Source: a gamma proteobacterium HTCC2207 (GTDB taxonomy: Bacteria > Pseudomonadota > Gammaproteobacteria > Pseudomonadales > Porticoccaceae). Taken from it: a stretch of 64,000 nt of DNA. The stretch spans positions 124,001-188,000 of the forward strand of contig CAJJAO010000006.1 in NCBI GenBank assembly GCA_905182265.1, read 5' to 3'. Positions 17,646 to 26,488 of the stretch are shown piece by piece. Under the pieces are notes generated by a model that made no database searches, had not been told where the DNA came from, and saw only the letters and a list, made by a program, of their open reading frames with translations. Positions within the stretch are counted from its first letter, which is position 1, and every line of letters begins with the position of its first letter. The translations under genes were made by a program, and so were the position numbers.

Positions 17646-18950
17646 TTAAAGAATTCTGCTAAATATTCTAGAATTACGCTGATAATTATACAGAGACTGT
17701 TTTTGCGCAGGAAGCTCTGAAAGTTCGGCCTCAACAAAGCCTTTTTCCAAAAACCAGTGGGCAGTCTGTGTAGTCAGTACAAATAATTGCTTAATGCCAT
17801 TTTGCTTAGCGTCCTGCACCACAGCATCAAATAGCCTAGAGGCGATTCCCTGGCCATGGAACTCTGGATGCGTGGCGACACAGGCGAGCTCGCCCACGCT
17901 GCTGTCTGCGGTTGGATACAGTGCTGCACAGCCAAGCAGGTCTCCCTCCGGATGTACCACCAGCATAAATCGAGAGATCTCATTTTCGAGCAACTCTCGA
18001 GACCGTTTGACTAGTACTTGTTGATCTTCCAATGGGCCAATTAGTTTGATAATGCCCGCCACATCTTCAATAGTCGCCGCTCTGATTACTTCAGAATGGT
18101 CTTTCATTACCAATGTGCCGCTGCCGTCGCGAGTAAACAGTTCCGTGAGCAGTCCGCCGTCTTCTACGCAGCCGACCAGATGCACGCGATCCACACCATT
18201 GCGGCAGGCTTGATAAGCCGCCGAGAGACGCTGTTGCTCATCGCTATCCGTTGATTTTGCCAAAAGAGCATTCACCGTTGGCAGTGATAGCGCGCGTACT
18301 AGATGGCCATCGTCGAGAACCTCTGGGCTCTCGGAAATTAAAATAAGTTTTTCTGCATCTAGGGCTATGGCTACCTGAGCGGCTACGTCTTGATAATTAA
18401 GATTAAAAGACTCCCCTGTAGGTGAAAAGCCGACAGGAGACATCAACACTAGGGCGCCATTAACAAGCTGATCCTGGATTGCTCTGGCATCAATACGGCG
18501 AACCTCACCGGTGCGCTGAAAATCGATACCATCTCGCACACCCACAGGTTTGGCCGTAATAAAATTACCGCCAATAACGCGTATTCCTGCGCCATGCATG
18601 GGTGAATTAGGCAGCCCCATCGAGAGCTCTGCCTCGATCTGCAATCTGGTCGCGCCAACCGCCTCTTTGATACAGAGCATGGCGTCGCCATCGGTAATAC
18701 GCAGGCCGTTGTTAAAATCGGCTTTCAAGTCTGACAGCGCAATGCGTTTGTCAGTTTGTGGACGCGCCCCATGCACCAATACCACTCTGATGCCGAGGCT
18801 TTGTAGCAACGCAATGTCGTACAGCGTGCTGTGAAAGTTGGCGTGCAAAACCGCATCACCGCCCAGGGCGACAACAAAGGTTTTGCCCCTATGGGCATGT
18901 ATGTAAGGCGAGGTCTGGCGAAAGAACTCGACGTAACCAGTTTTAGACAT
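17646..18950 (-). CDS. argA: Amino-acid N-acetyltransferase (N-acetylglutamate synthase)
   Basis: ArgA makes N-acetylglutamate, the first step of arginine synthesis, and is normally feedback-inhibited by arginine. The 434-residue protein has an N-terminal amino-acid-kinase-like domain (PYIHAHRGKTFVVALGGDAV, LVHGARPQTD, residues 1 to about 285). Its C-terminal GNAT domain carries the acetyl-CoA loop HGQGIASRLF near residue 378. This fusion and length define the classical gammaproteobacterial ArgA rather than ArgB or the short NAGS. It lies upstream of ilvD on the same strand, 58 bases from the ilvD start. Confidence 0.95.
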   Translation of the reverse strand: MSKTGYVEFFRQTSPYIHAHRGKTFVVALGGDAVLHANFHSTLYDIALLQSLGIRVVLVHGARPQTDKRIALSDLKADFNNGLRITDGDAMLCIKEAVGATRLQIEAELSMGLPNSPMHGAGIRVIGGNFITAKPVGVRDGIDFQRTGEVRRIDARAIQDQLVNGALVLMSPVGFSPTGESFNLNYQDVAAQVAIALDAEKLILISESPEVLDDGHLVRALSLPTVNALLAKSTDSDEQQRLSAAYQACRNGVDRVHLVGCVEDGGLLTELFTRDGSGTLVMKDHSEVIRAATIEDVAGIIKLIGPLEDQQVLVKRSRELLENEISRFMLVVHPEGDLLGCAALYPTADSSVGELACVATHPEFHGQGIASRLFDAVVQDAKQNGIKQLFVLTTQTAHWFLEKGFVEAELSELPAQKQSLYNYQRNSRIFSRIL

Positions 18951-19064
18951 GCATAAATTATAGCATGAGCATTACTGCAAAAAAGCCTCAGCGATAAGGT
19001 TGCAGGGCGCATAGTGCAGATTCATACTAATGTTAAGGGATAGCAATACAACAGGAGTTGAACA

Positions 19065-20843
19065 ATGCATAAGGTCAAAGCCCGCGGCAGCACATTAAAT
19101 CTTGGCTGGCTGCTCAAGGAACTCGTTAGTGATGGCTCACTAACCCAGACAGATGCCAACAGCATCGCGGCCAAACAGCGCAGTCGAGACGAGGCGCTGT
19201 TGCACCCACTGCGCATTATTGCCAGTCGCCAGTGCTGCCATGCTAAAACCCATAAACCCCTCACTCTAGAGACGCTGTGCCAGTGGCTGGCTGATCGGGC
19301 AAAGTTAGACTTCGCGTCTATCGACCCTTTAAAAATAAATGTTCCAGCGGTCACAGCGCAGATGTCCTTTGCCTATGCCAAGCGCTACGGCATTCTTTGT
19401 TTAGAGGTCAGCCCCGAGGAGCTGGTGGTAGCGACTGCTGAGCCCTTTGATTTGGGCTGGATCGAGAGTTTAGAGCAAACGTCAAAAAGAACAGTGCGCC
19501 CCGTGGTAGCAAACCCAGTGGATATTGAAAAATATCTCGTGGAATTTTATTCCCTGGCCAAATCAGTGTTCGGTGCTGGAGCTGGGGCTGGATCAGCCGC
19601 TGAAAATGCTGGAATCGCTAATTTTGAGCAGCTATTGGAGGTGGGTAAGCTAAAAGATCCGGACGCCCAGGATCAACATATCGTCAATATCGTTGACTGG
19701 TTGCTGCAGTATGCTTTTGAACAGCGGGCCAGTGATATTCACTTAGAGCCCCGCCGCGACAAGAGCAAGGTACGTTTTCGTATTGATGGCATTTTACATC
19801 TTGTCTACGAACTCCCCGGCAATGTAATGACTGCCATGGTTAGTCGCCTAAAGATTCTCGGGCGCATGGACGTTGCCGAGAAGCGTCGGCCCCAAGATGG
19901 CCGCATCAAAACCGTGACCCCCAATGGCAACGAGGTTGAGCTGCGGCTGTCTACCATGCCCACCGCCTTTGGTGAGAAACTGGTCATGAGAATATTTGAC
20001 CCAGATGTGTTGTTGCGTAATTTTACTCAGCTCGGCCTAGTCGACCAAGACTACATTCACTGGCGAGCCATGACCCTGCGCTCCCACGGAATTGTATTGG
20101 TGACGGGCCCCACAGGCTCGGGCAAGACAACCACTCTGTATTCCACATTAAAAAGTCTGGCTGAAGAGTCGGTCAATGTTAGTACTATCGAAGACCCCAT
20201 TGAAATGGTCGTGGATGCCTTTAATCAGAGCCAAATTCAGCCGGCTATAGATTTCGATTTTGCCGCTGGTATTCGCACTTTGATGCGACAGGACCCGGAT
20301 ATTATTATGGTCGGCGAAATACGTGATCGGGAAACAGCCGAAATGGCGGTGCAGGCAGCATTGACCGGCCATCTAGTGATCTCGACGCTACATACCAACG
20401 ATGCCCCCACTGCCATTAGTCGCCTGCTCGATCTAGGTATGCCCGTCCATTTACTCAAGGCAACCCTCAACGGCATTATGGCCCAGCGTCTGATGCGGAC
20501 TCTGTGCATGAACTGCCGAGTACAGGTGGCTACGGACGCACATGCATGGCAGGAATTAGTGCAACCCTTTAAACTGGCCGCCCCAAAGCAAGTTTATCAG
20601 CCTGGAGGTTGTTTAGAATGCCGCAACACCGGCTATGCAGGTCGCCAAGGTGTCTACGAAATAATGCCCCTGACCAAGCAACTAATGAGTAATATTAGTG
20701 CCACCGGCGATATTCAGACCCTGCGCGAGACTGCTGTTAAGATGGGCATGAAACCGCTGCGCTTGGCGGGCGCCGAAAAAGTGATTATGGGTGTTACTTC
20801 AATAGAGGAGGTAATGCGCGTAACGCCAGAATGGGAGCGCTAA
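19065..20843 (+). CDS. GspE/PulE/PilB family secretion ATPase, orphan
   Basis: This 592-residue protein has an N-terminal T2SSE_N/MshEN-like region (about 60-170), a Gly-Ala linker (AGAGAGS, about 176) and the AAA core. Walker A is GPTGSGKTTT near 346. The Asp and His boxes and Walker B follow, with DPDIIMVGEIRD near 410 and LVISTLHTND just after. A tetracysteine zinc motif (CMNC near 480, CLEC near 515) is typical of type II secretion and type IV pilus assembly ATPases. No pilin, prepilin peptidase, secretin or platform gene is nearby, so its partner machine must be elsewhere. It precedes glnE by 18 bases. Confidence 0.9.
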   Translation: MHKVKARGSTLNLGWLLKELVSDGSLTQTDANSIAAKQRSRDEALLHPLRIIASRQCCHAKTHKPLTLETLCQWLADRAKLDFASIDPLKINVPAVTAQMSFAYAKRYGILCLEVSPEELVVATAEPFDLGWIESLEQTSKRTVRPVVANPVDIEKYLVEFYSLAKSVFGAGAGAGSAAENAGIANFEQLLEVGKLKDPDAQDQHIVNIVDWLLQYAFEQRASDIHLEPRRDKSKVRFRIDGILHLVYELPGNVMTAMVSRLKILGRMDVAEKRRPQDGRIKTVTPNGNEVELRLSTMPTAFGEKLVMRIFDPDVLLRNFTQLGLVDQDYIHWRAMTLRSHGIVLVTGPTGSGKTTTLYSTLKSLAEESVNVSTIEDPIEMVVDAFNQSQIQPAIDFDFAAGIRTLMRQDPDIIMVGEIRDRETAEMAVQAALTGHLVISTLHTNDAPTAISRLLDLGMPVHLLKATLNGIMAQRLMRTLCMNCRVQVATDAHAWQELVQPFKLAAPKQVYQPGGCLECRNTGYAGRQGVYEIMPLTKQLMSNISATGDIQTLRETAVKMGMKPLRLAGAEKVIMGVTSIEEVMRVTPEWER

Positions 20844-20861
20844 ATCAATAACGATATTGAG

Positions 20862-23810
20862 ATGATGACGACAGAAACCCCAGAATTATTAAAAAAGTCC
20901 TATCAGCGTCATCTTGAAAACTTTTCTAGAGCCGATTCTGATTTGCCTTGGTTACAGAACCAGCTCGAGAACCCAGATTTTGCCGCTCAGCTCGAGCTAG
21001 TCTGGAGTTGCAGTGACTATGTTGCCGAGCAAGCTGCCGCAGACCCTCAGGGTTTTCACCAGCTAGTCGACAGCGGTGATCTCGGGCGGCTCTACAGAGA
21101 TACAGACTATTTAGAGGCTCTACGAACAAGGTTGAAAGCACATTCCACAGACATCTCTGAGGAACAGCTGAGCGCAGAGCTACGACTGTTTAGACGCCGA
21201 GAGATGATGCGCATTATTTGGCGCGATTTCACCCGTCAGGCCGAGATGCTAGACACCACAAGGGACGCCACGCTGCTGGCCGAAGCCTGTATTAACGTGG
21301 CGATAGAGTATTTGCACGGTATCACCGTGGCAGAGCTGGGTAGCCCCATAGGCCATGCCAGTGGTGAAGAGCAACATTTGCTGGTTATCGCCATGGGTAA
21401 AATGGGCGCTTATGAGCTTAATATTTCTTCAGACATAGATCTTATTTTCGCCTATCCCGAATCCGGAGAGACTCAGGGTCGCCCCCGCAAGGTATCCAAC
21501 CAAGAATTTTTTGCCCGTCTGGGCCAGAAATTAATTGCTTCCCTAGATCGGCAGACCGCCGACGGTTTTGTATTTCGTGTCGATATGCGGCTGCGGCCCT
21601 ACGGTCAGAGCGGCGCTCTGGTACTCAACTTCGCAGCTCTGGAAGAATATTATTTGACTCAGGGCCGAGACTGGGAACGCTATGCCATGATCAAAGCCCG
21701 GGTTGTTACTGGTGCTAGTGACGCTGCTGAAGCATTGCAGCAAATGTTGCACCCGTTTATCTACCGCAAATACCTAGATTACGGCGCCATCGAGTCCCTG
21801 CGTGATACCAAGCGCGCTATTAACCGCGAAGTTAGCCGCAGAGGGATGCAAGACAATATCAAGCTCGGCTCTGGGGGTATTCGCGAAGTAGAATTTATCG
21901 CCCAGACATTCCAGCTGATTCGTGGAGGCCGAGACAGCCGCCTGCAAACTCAGTCTCTGCATAAGGTTTTGGGACAGTTGGCTGAAGACAATGTATTGGA
22001 TAAAGCAGAGCGCCAGAGCCTGTGGTCGGCCTATGTCTTCTTGCGCAATACAGAGCATGCGCTGCAGGGCATGGCGGATAAGCAGACCCAGCAGCTACCC
22101 AATGATGAGCTTGGACAGCAACGTGTTGCACGACTAATGGGCCAGTCCAGCTGGGGGCAGTTTTATAGTTTGTTGCAGACCCACCGTGATCAGGTAAGCA
22201 GCAGTTTTAGTGCCATTATCTCGGATTCTGAGAGTGGAAATGCCAGCACTGGGAATGAGAGCACTGGAAATACGAACACAGGGAGTAAGGCTCTAGACTC
22301 AATGCCCGAGCCGTCTTGGTCAATTGACTTAAGGGCGTCCGAGATACTTCCTCAATTACAGCAACTCGGCTATGAGCAGCCCGAGGAGCTGGCTGGATTG
22401 TTAGATGGTTTTTATCAGAGCCGTGGAGTGCAGATGCTAGAGAGCCTGCCCAGAACTCGGCTAGAAACTCTAATGCCGAGACTCCTGCAGACCTGTGCTA
22501 GCTGCGAGAACAATCAGCAAACATTCCTAAGAGTGCTGGGCCTAGTTCAGGTGATATTGCGTCGCAGTGCCTACCTAGCGCTGCTGGTCGAAAACGCCCA
22601 AGCCCTAAAGCAGCTTTGCATACTCTGCGAGCGCAGCAGCTGGATTGCCGATGAACTGGCAGCCTATCCCGCGCTACTTGATGAGTTGCTCGACCCCCGC
22701 ACCCTCTACACCGCTCCCGAGAAACAACTGCTGCGAGACCAACTGCGCCAGCAGACATTACGTATTGCCAGCGACGATCTTGAGCAGCAGATGGAGGTCA
22801 TTCGCTACTTCTGTCGATCCTACACATTGCGCGTTGCCGCCTGCGAGGTAACCGATATGTGGCCGCTAATGCAGGTGAGCGATTATCTCACCTGGATTGC
22901 CGAGGTAGTGGTAGAGCATGTGGTGAATGTTGCCTGGGACCAGCTAGTCGCAACCTATGGCCAGCCCGCGCTCGCCGAATCAGGTTCTCGCAAAAATAAT
23001 AGTCACACCCCAGGCTTTATTGTTGTCGCCTACGGCAAAATGGGCGGTATAGAGCTGGGTTATAAGTCTGATCTGGATCTTGTTTTTTTGCACAGCGGCG
23101 ATTCAAAGCGGCAGACCGATGGTCCGCGCAGTATTGATAGCAGCACCTTTTTTATGCGTCTGGGACAGCGAATTATCCATATGCTGGGGACGCAAACCCC
23201 CTCGGGCATTGCCTACGAAATTGATATGCGCCTGCGGCCCTCCGGGAACTCTGGGCTGCTGGTATCCAGCCTTAGTGCCTTTGAGAAGTATCAGCAGCAA
23301 AGTGCCTGGACCTGGGAGCATCAGGCTTTGGTTCGTTCCCGCGTGATTGCCGGTGATGCCGATCTCCGCGAAGACTTTAATTTGGTCCGTGAAAACACCT
23401 TGCGACAAAAAAGAGACTCGCAATCTCTGGCCACTCAGGTGCAGGAAATGCGTGAAAAAATGCGCCAGCACCTAGGTAAGCATACAAAAGATGGCAAATT
23501 CTCCCTTAAGCAAGGCAGTGGAGGTATCGTCGATATTGAATTTATGGTTCAATTTGCAGTCTTGGCTTGGTCCCACGACCATCCCCAGCTTGTTCGCTGG
23601 AGTGATACCATCCGCATACTAGAGTCTCTGGCTCAATGTGGATTACTCGCAGAAGAAAGCGCACTCCAGTTAATAGACGCCTACAAGACATTCCGTTCCG
23701 CAGGGCACCGCTTAGAACTGCAAAATCAGCAGGCTAAAATAGCGCGGTCAGAATTTGTCCAGGAACGTGAGGCGGTGGTGGAGCAGTGGCAGGCATTATT
23801 GCAGTTTTAA
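20862..23810 (+). CDS. glnE: Bifunctional glutamine synthetase adenylyltransferase/deadenylase
   Basis: GlnE adds or removes AMP on glutamine synthetase under PII control; its target GlnA begins at 62967. The 982-residue protein has two nucleotidyltransferase domains. The N-terminal one is deadenylylating (GKMGAYELNISSDIDLIFAY, later GSGGIREVEFIAQ); the C-terminal one is adenylylating (GKMGGIELGYKSDLDLVFLH, later GSGGIVDIEFMVQ). The catalytic GS/DxD pairs are intact in both. The inter-domain linker near residues 458-477 contains an extra Ser/Thr/Gly/Asn repeat that accounts for part of the excess over the 946 residues of E. coli GlnE. Start codons stand in tandem at 20862 and 20865. Confidence 0.96.
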   Translation: MMTTETPELLKKSYQRHLENFSRADSDLPWLQNQLENPDFAAQLELVWSCSDYVAEQAAADPQGFHQLVDSGDLGRLYRDTDYLEALRTRLKAHSTDISEEQLSAELRLFRRREMMRIIWRDFTRQAEMLDTTRDATLLAEACINVAIEYLHGITVAELGSPIGHASGEEQHLLVIAMGKMGAYELNISSDIDLIFAYPESGETQGRPRKVSNQEFFARLGQKLIASLDRQTADGFVFRVDMRLRPYGQSGALVLNFAALEEYYLTQGRDWERYAMIKARVVTGASDAAEALQQMLHPFIYRKYLDYGAIESLRDTKRAINREVSRRGMQDNIKLGSGGIREVEFIAQTFQLIRGGRDSRLQTQSLHKVLGQLAEDNVLDKAERQSLWSAYVFLRNTEHALQGMADKQTQQLPNDELGQQRVARLMGQSSWGQFYSLLQTHRDQVSSSFSAIISDSESGNASTGNESTGNTNTGSKALDSMPEPSWSIDLRASEILPQLQQLGYEQPEELAGLLDGFYQSRGVQMLESLPRTRLETLMPRLLQTCASCENNQQTFLRVLGLVQVILRRSAYLALLVENAQALKQLCILCERSSWIADELAAYPALLDELLDPRTLYTAPEKQLLRDQLRQQTLRIASDDLEQQMEVIRYFCRSYTLRVAACEVTDMWPLMQVSDYLTWIAEVVVEHVVNVAWDQLVATYGQPALAESGSRKNNSHTPGFIVVAYGKMGGIELGYKSDLDLVFLHSGDSKRQTDGPRSIDSSTFFMRLGQRIIHMLGTQTPSGIAYEIDMRLRPSGNSGLLVSSLSAFEKYQQQSAWTWEHQALVRSRVIAGDADLREDFNLVRENTLRQKRDSQSLATQVQEMREKMRQHLGKHTKDGKFSLKQGSGGIVDIEFMVQFAVLAWSHDHPQLVRWSDTIRILESLAQCGLLAEESALQLIDAYKTFRSAGHRLELQNQQAKIARSEFVQEREAVVEQWQALLQF
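22233..22292. repeat. 15-bp imperfect tandem repeat, four copies, in frame in glnE
   Basis: Units start at 22233, 22248, 22263 and 22278 and share an ACTGGGAATxxxAGC-like consensus. They encode five-residue steps rich in Ser, Thr, Gly and Asn inside the linker between the two GlnE halves. Confidence 0.85.
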
Positions 23811-23832
23811 TTTTTAACAGAGGGTTAGGTCG

Positions 23833-24762
23833 ATGTCGTTTTCAGACCGCGATGGTTTTATTTGGATGGATGGTGGAATGGTTGATTGGCGAGATGCGCA
23901 AACGCATTTTTTGACCTCTTCGCTGCATTATGGCAACGCTGTTTTTGAGGGTATTCGAGCCTACGATACCGTCAACTCAGGAACCTGTATCTTTCGTCTG
24001 GAAGACCATATTAAACGCCTGTTTAATTCTGCAAAGATTCTGCACATGCAGATTCCGTTTACCCAAGAAGAAATTTGTACCGCGCACCGCGAAGTGGTTC
24101 GAGCCAATAATTTAGACGCCGCCTATATTCGACCCCTAGTATTCTTGGGTTCTGAAGGCATGGGTTTGCGCGCTGAAGGCCTCAAAGTGCATGTGGGCAT
24201 TGCCGGTTGGGACTGGCCATCTTATATGTCCCCAGAGACTCTGGAGACTGGCCTTAAAGTTCGCACTTCGTCTTATACACGGCACCATGTGAACATCACC
24301 ATGGTAAAAGCCAAGGCCAGCGGAAACTATATCAATTCTATGTTGGCACTCAGAGAAGCTCTTGATTCTGGCTGCGATGAGGCCATCATGCTCGACCCAG
24401 AAGGCTATGTGGCTGAGGGCAGTGCCGAGAATTTCTTTATGGTGCGTGATGGCGTGATCTACACTCCAGACCTGACCTCCTGTCTCGATGGCTTGACCAG
24501 AGATACAGTATTTAAGCTGGCGGCAGACCATGGCATAGAAGTTCGCGAAAAGCGCATTTCACGGGACGAAGTCTATATCGCTGACGAAGCTTTTTTCACG
24601 GGTACAGCGGCAGAAGTAGTGCCTATCCGCGAATACGACAGCCGCATTATAGGCACCGGCAAGCGCGGCCCTGTGGCCACATTATTGCAGGCAGCCTATT
24701 TTGATTTGGTGCGCGGCAAGAACGATAAGTATCAGCACTGGTTAGCGCCGGTTGCTGAGTAG
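23833..24762 (+). CDS. ilvE: Branched-chain amino acid aminotransferase
   Basis: IlvE is a class IV (D-amino-acid-fold) PLP enzyme that makes Val, Ile and Leu from their keto acids. The PLP lysine is K161 in MVKAKASGNYINS. EGSAENFF and the phosphate-binding FFTGTAAEV are in place, and the 309-residue length is standard. The upstream AGAGGGTTAG is a reasonable ribosome-binding site. It follows glnE by 22 bases, as in Pseudomonas, where LPS core genes come next. Confidence 0.96.
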   Translation: MSFSDRDGFIWMDGGMVDWRDAQTHFLTSSLHYGNAVFEGIRAYDTVNSGTCIFRLEDHIKRLFNSAKILHMQIPFTQEEICTAHREVVRANNLDAAYIRPLVFLGSEGMGLRAEGLKVHVGIAGWDWPSYMSPETLETGLKVRTSSYTRHHVNITMVKAKASGNYINSMLALREALDSGCDEAIMLDPEGYVAEGSAENFFMVRDGVIYTPDLTSCLDGLTRDTVFKLAADHGIEVREKRISRDEVYIADEAFFTGTAAEVVPIREYDSRIIGTGKRGPVATLLQAAYFDLVRGKNDKYQHWLAPVAE

Positions 24763-24788
24763 TATTTACTATTCCTGGAATAAACAAG

Positions 24789-25523
24789 ATGGCAGCAGTA
24801 AAAGAAGTCGTTAATGTTCTGTGCATGAAATGGGGCACTAAGTATGCGGCCGACTATGTGAATACGCTGTATTCCATGGTTGCTCGCAATATGACCAGAG
24901 ATTTTCGTTTTGTGTGCCTCACCGAAGATGGTGTTGGGCTCCATGAGAAAGTCGAAGTGTTTCCTCTACCTGAACTGTCTGTGGATCTAGGTGGCCCAGA
25001 GCGAGGCTGGAACAAACTAGCTGTTTTTGCCGAAACCCTCTATGACCTCAAAGGCAAGGTGCTCTGCCTGGATCTGGATTTAATCATTACTGGCAGCCTG
25101 GATGATCTTTTCGATTACCCCGGCGAAGTGATGATTATTAAAGACTGGATCAAAAAAGACGGCACCGGTAACTCTTCGGTATACCGCTTTGAAGTGGGCG
25201 CCCATGCCGAAGTACTAGCCGAATTTGAAAAATCCTTTGACGAGATTAAAAAGAAGCATCGCAACGAGCAGGAATATCTGTCCGCGGCGATGATGGCCAA
25301 AAACGCTTTGGTTTACTGGCCCGACCACTGGTGTCGAAGCTTTAAGCGTCATTGTATTAAGCCTTATTCATTTTTTGTGGCGCGGGAAACCGAAATGCCA
25401 AAAGACACTCGCGTTCTAGTTTTTCATGGCAAGCCAGACCCCCATGAAGCGATCGCTGGGGTCAGCGGCAAATGGTATCGCCGCTTTAAGCCGGCCACTT
25501 GGGTGACTGATCATTGGCACTGA
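24789..25523 (+). CDS. Small putative glycosyltransferase with DxD motif (paralogue 1)
   Basis: This 244-residue protein has no signal or membrane helix. The N-terminus NVLCMKWGTKYAADYVNTLY suggests a nucleotide-sugar fold. The DxD motif is D95-L-D97 in KVLCLDLDLIITGSLDDLF, as in GT-A enzymes that bind UDP-sugars through a metal ion (GT8-like spacing). It shares the pattern WGTKYxADYVNxLYxMVARN and the DLDL motif with the next gene, so the two are paralogues from duplication. The position after ilvE and before waaA argues for a role in LPS or another envelope glycan. Donor and acceptor are unknown. Confidence 0.7.
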   Translation: MAAVKEVVNVLCMKWGTKYAADYVNTLYSMVARNMTRDFRFVCLTEDGVGLHEKVEVFPLPELSVDLGGPERGWNKLAVFAETLYDLKGKVLCLDLDLIITGSLDDLFDYPGEVMIIKDWIKKDGTGNSSVYRFEVGAHAEVLAEFEKSFDEIKKKHRNEQEYLSAAMMAKNALVYWPDHWCRSFKRHCIKPYSFFVARETEMPKDTRVLVFHGKPDPHEAIAGVSGKWYRRFKPATWVTDHWH

Positions 25524-25534
25524 TGGTTAGCACT

Positions 25535-25603
25535 GTTCATTAGTACCGTTCATTAGAGCCGTGCTGCTCTAAGTTTTGTTAAAGCTAAAGCTAAAGTTAA
25601 AAA
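25535..25603. repeat. Short direct repeats between the two glycosyltransferase genes
   Basis: Two 13-base copies of GTTCATTAGxxCC lie at 25535-25547 and 25548-25560. A 6-base TAAAGC-like unit is then repeated about four times at 25580-25603. The 130-base gap holds no gene; the GTG start of the next gene has TAGGAG just upstream. Confidence 0.75.
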
Positions 25604-25653
25604 GCCTCGGTAGTGTTAACAACCCCGCTAAGCCAAATTAAGTCTAGGAGACT

Positions 25654-26472
25654 GTGGTGACAAGTTCAGCAAAACAATTTATTTGTATTAACTGGGGCAC
25701 CAAATACGGCGCCGACTATGTCAATCGTCTGTATGGTATGGTCGCCCGCAACACGACGCCCCCATTTACCTTCACCTGTTTTACCGACAACAGTGATAAT
25801 TTTCGCCCTGAGGTAGATGCAGTACCTTTGCCCGAACTGAGCTTTGAATTACCTCAAACCAAAAAAGGCATCTGGCCAAAGTGCCGGCTGTGGAACGAAA
25901 AACTCGCCCATCTTTCTGGGCCGGTCCTGTTCTTGGATTTGGACCTGGTGGTTACTAGTAACCTAGATAGTTTTTTTGACTACGGCGATCCGGAAGACGT
26001 GATTCTCGCCCGCAATCCCAGCAACCCCCTAGAGAAACTAGGTCAGACCTCGGTCTATCGCTTCCCAGTAGGTAAATTGCTGCCTTTGCTAGAGAGATTT
26101 GCCCAGTCACCCCTAGAGATCGCAGAAAAATATAAGTACGAACAACGCTATGTCACCCGAAATGCGCCAGGTGGCGTGAAGTTTTGGCCAAAGCCTTGGG
26201 TGTTGCACTTCCGTCAGCAATGTCGCCGTACATTTCCCTTCAATTATTTCAAAGTATCAAAGTTACCGGAGAGCGCTAAGTTAGTTATCTTTCCCGGTGA
26301 TTTGAATCCGCTGGATGCCATTGATGGTCGCTACCATTCTGGCGACGAAGTTGTCACGGCGGCGGAGCATCTAAAGGCAGGGTTTAAGGGGCAGCGTAAT
26401 CGCTCGTTATTCGCCCATTTAAGGCATTTTATTTTACCGACGCCCTGGGTAGAACAGCGCTGGAAAGAGTAG
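25654..26472 (+). CDS. Small putative glycosyltransferase with DxD motif (paralogue 2)
   Basis: This 272-residue protein is paralogous to the preceding gene: ICINWGTKYGADYVNRLYGM aligns with its N-terminus, and D95-L-D97 in VLFLDLDLVVTSNLDSFF is at exactly the same position. It is a GT-A-type fold with a C-terminal basic extension (KGQRNRSLFAHLRHFI) that could touch the membrane. Two GTG codons stand in tandem (25654, 25657). The second has the better spacing from AGGAG at 25646-25650, so the true start may be one codon later. It converges with the sulfotransferase gene, 16 bases away. The sugar and acceptor are not identifiable. Confidence 0.7.
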   Translation: MVTSSAKQFICINWGTKYGADYVNRLYGMVARNTTPPFTFTCFTDNSDNFRPEVDAVPLPELSFELPQTKKGIWPKCRLWNEKLAHLSGPVLFLDLDLVVTSNLDSFFDYGDPEDVILARNPSNPLEKLGQTSVYRFPVGKLLPLLERFAQSPLEIAEKYKYEQRYVTRNAPGGVKFWPKPWVLHFRQQCRRTFPFNYFKVSKLPESAKLVIFPGDLNPLDAIDGRYHSGDEVVTAAEHLKAGFKGQRNRSLFAHLRHFILPTPWVEQRWKE

Positions 26473-26488
26473 CTCCTAATAAGAATAC

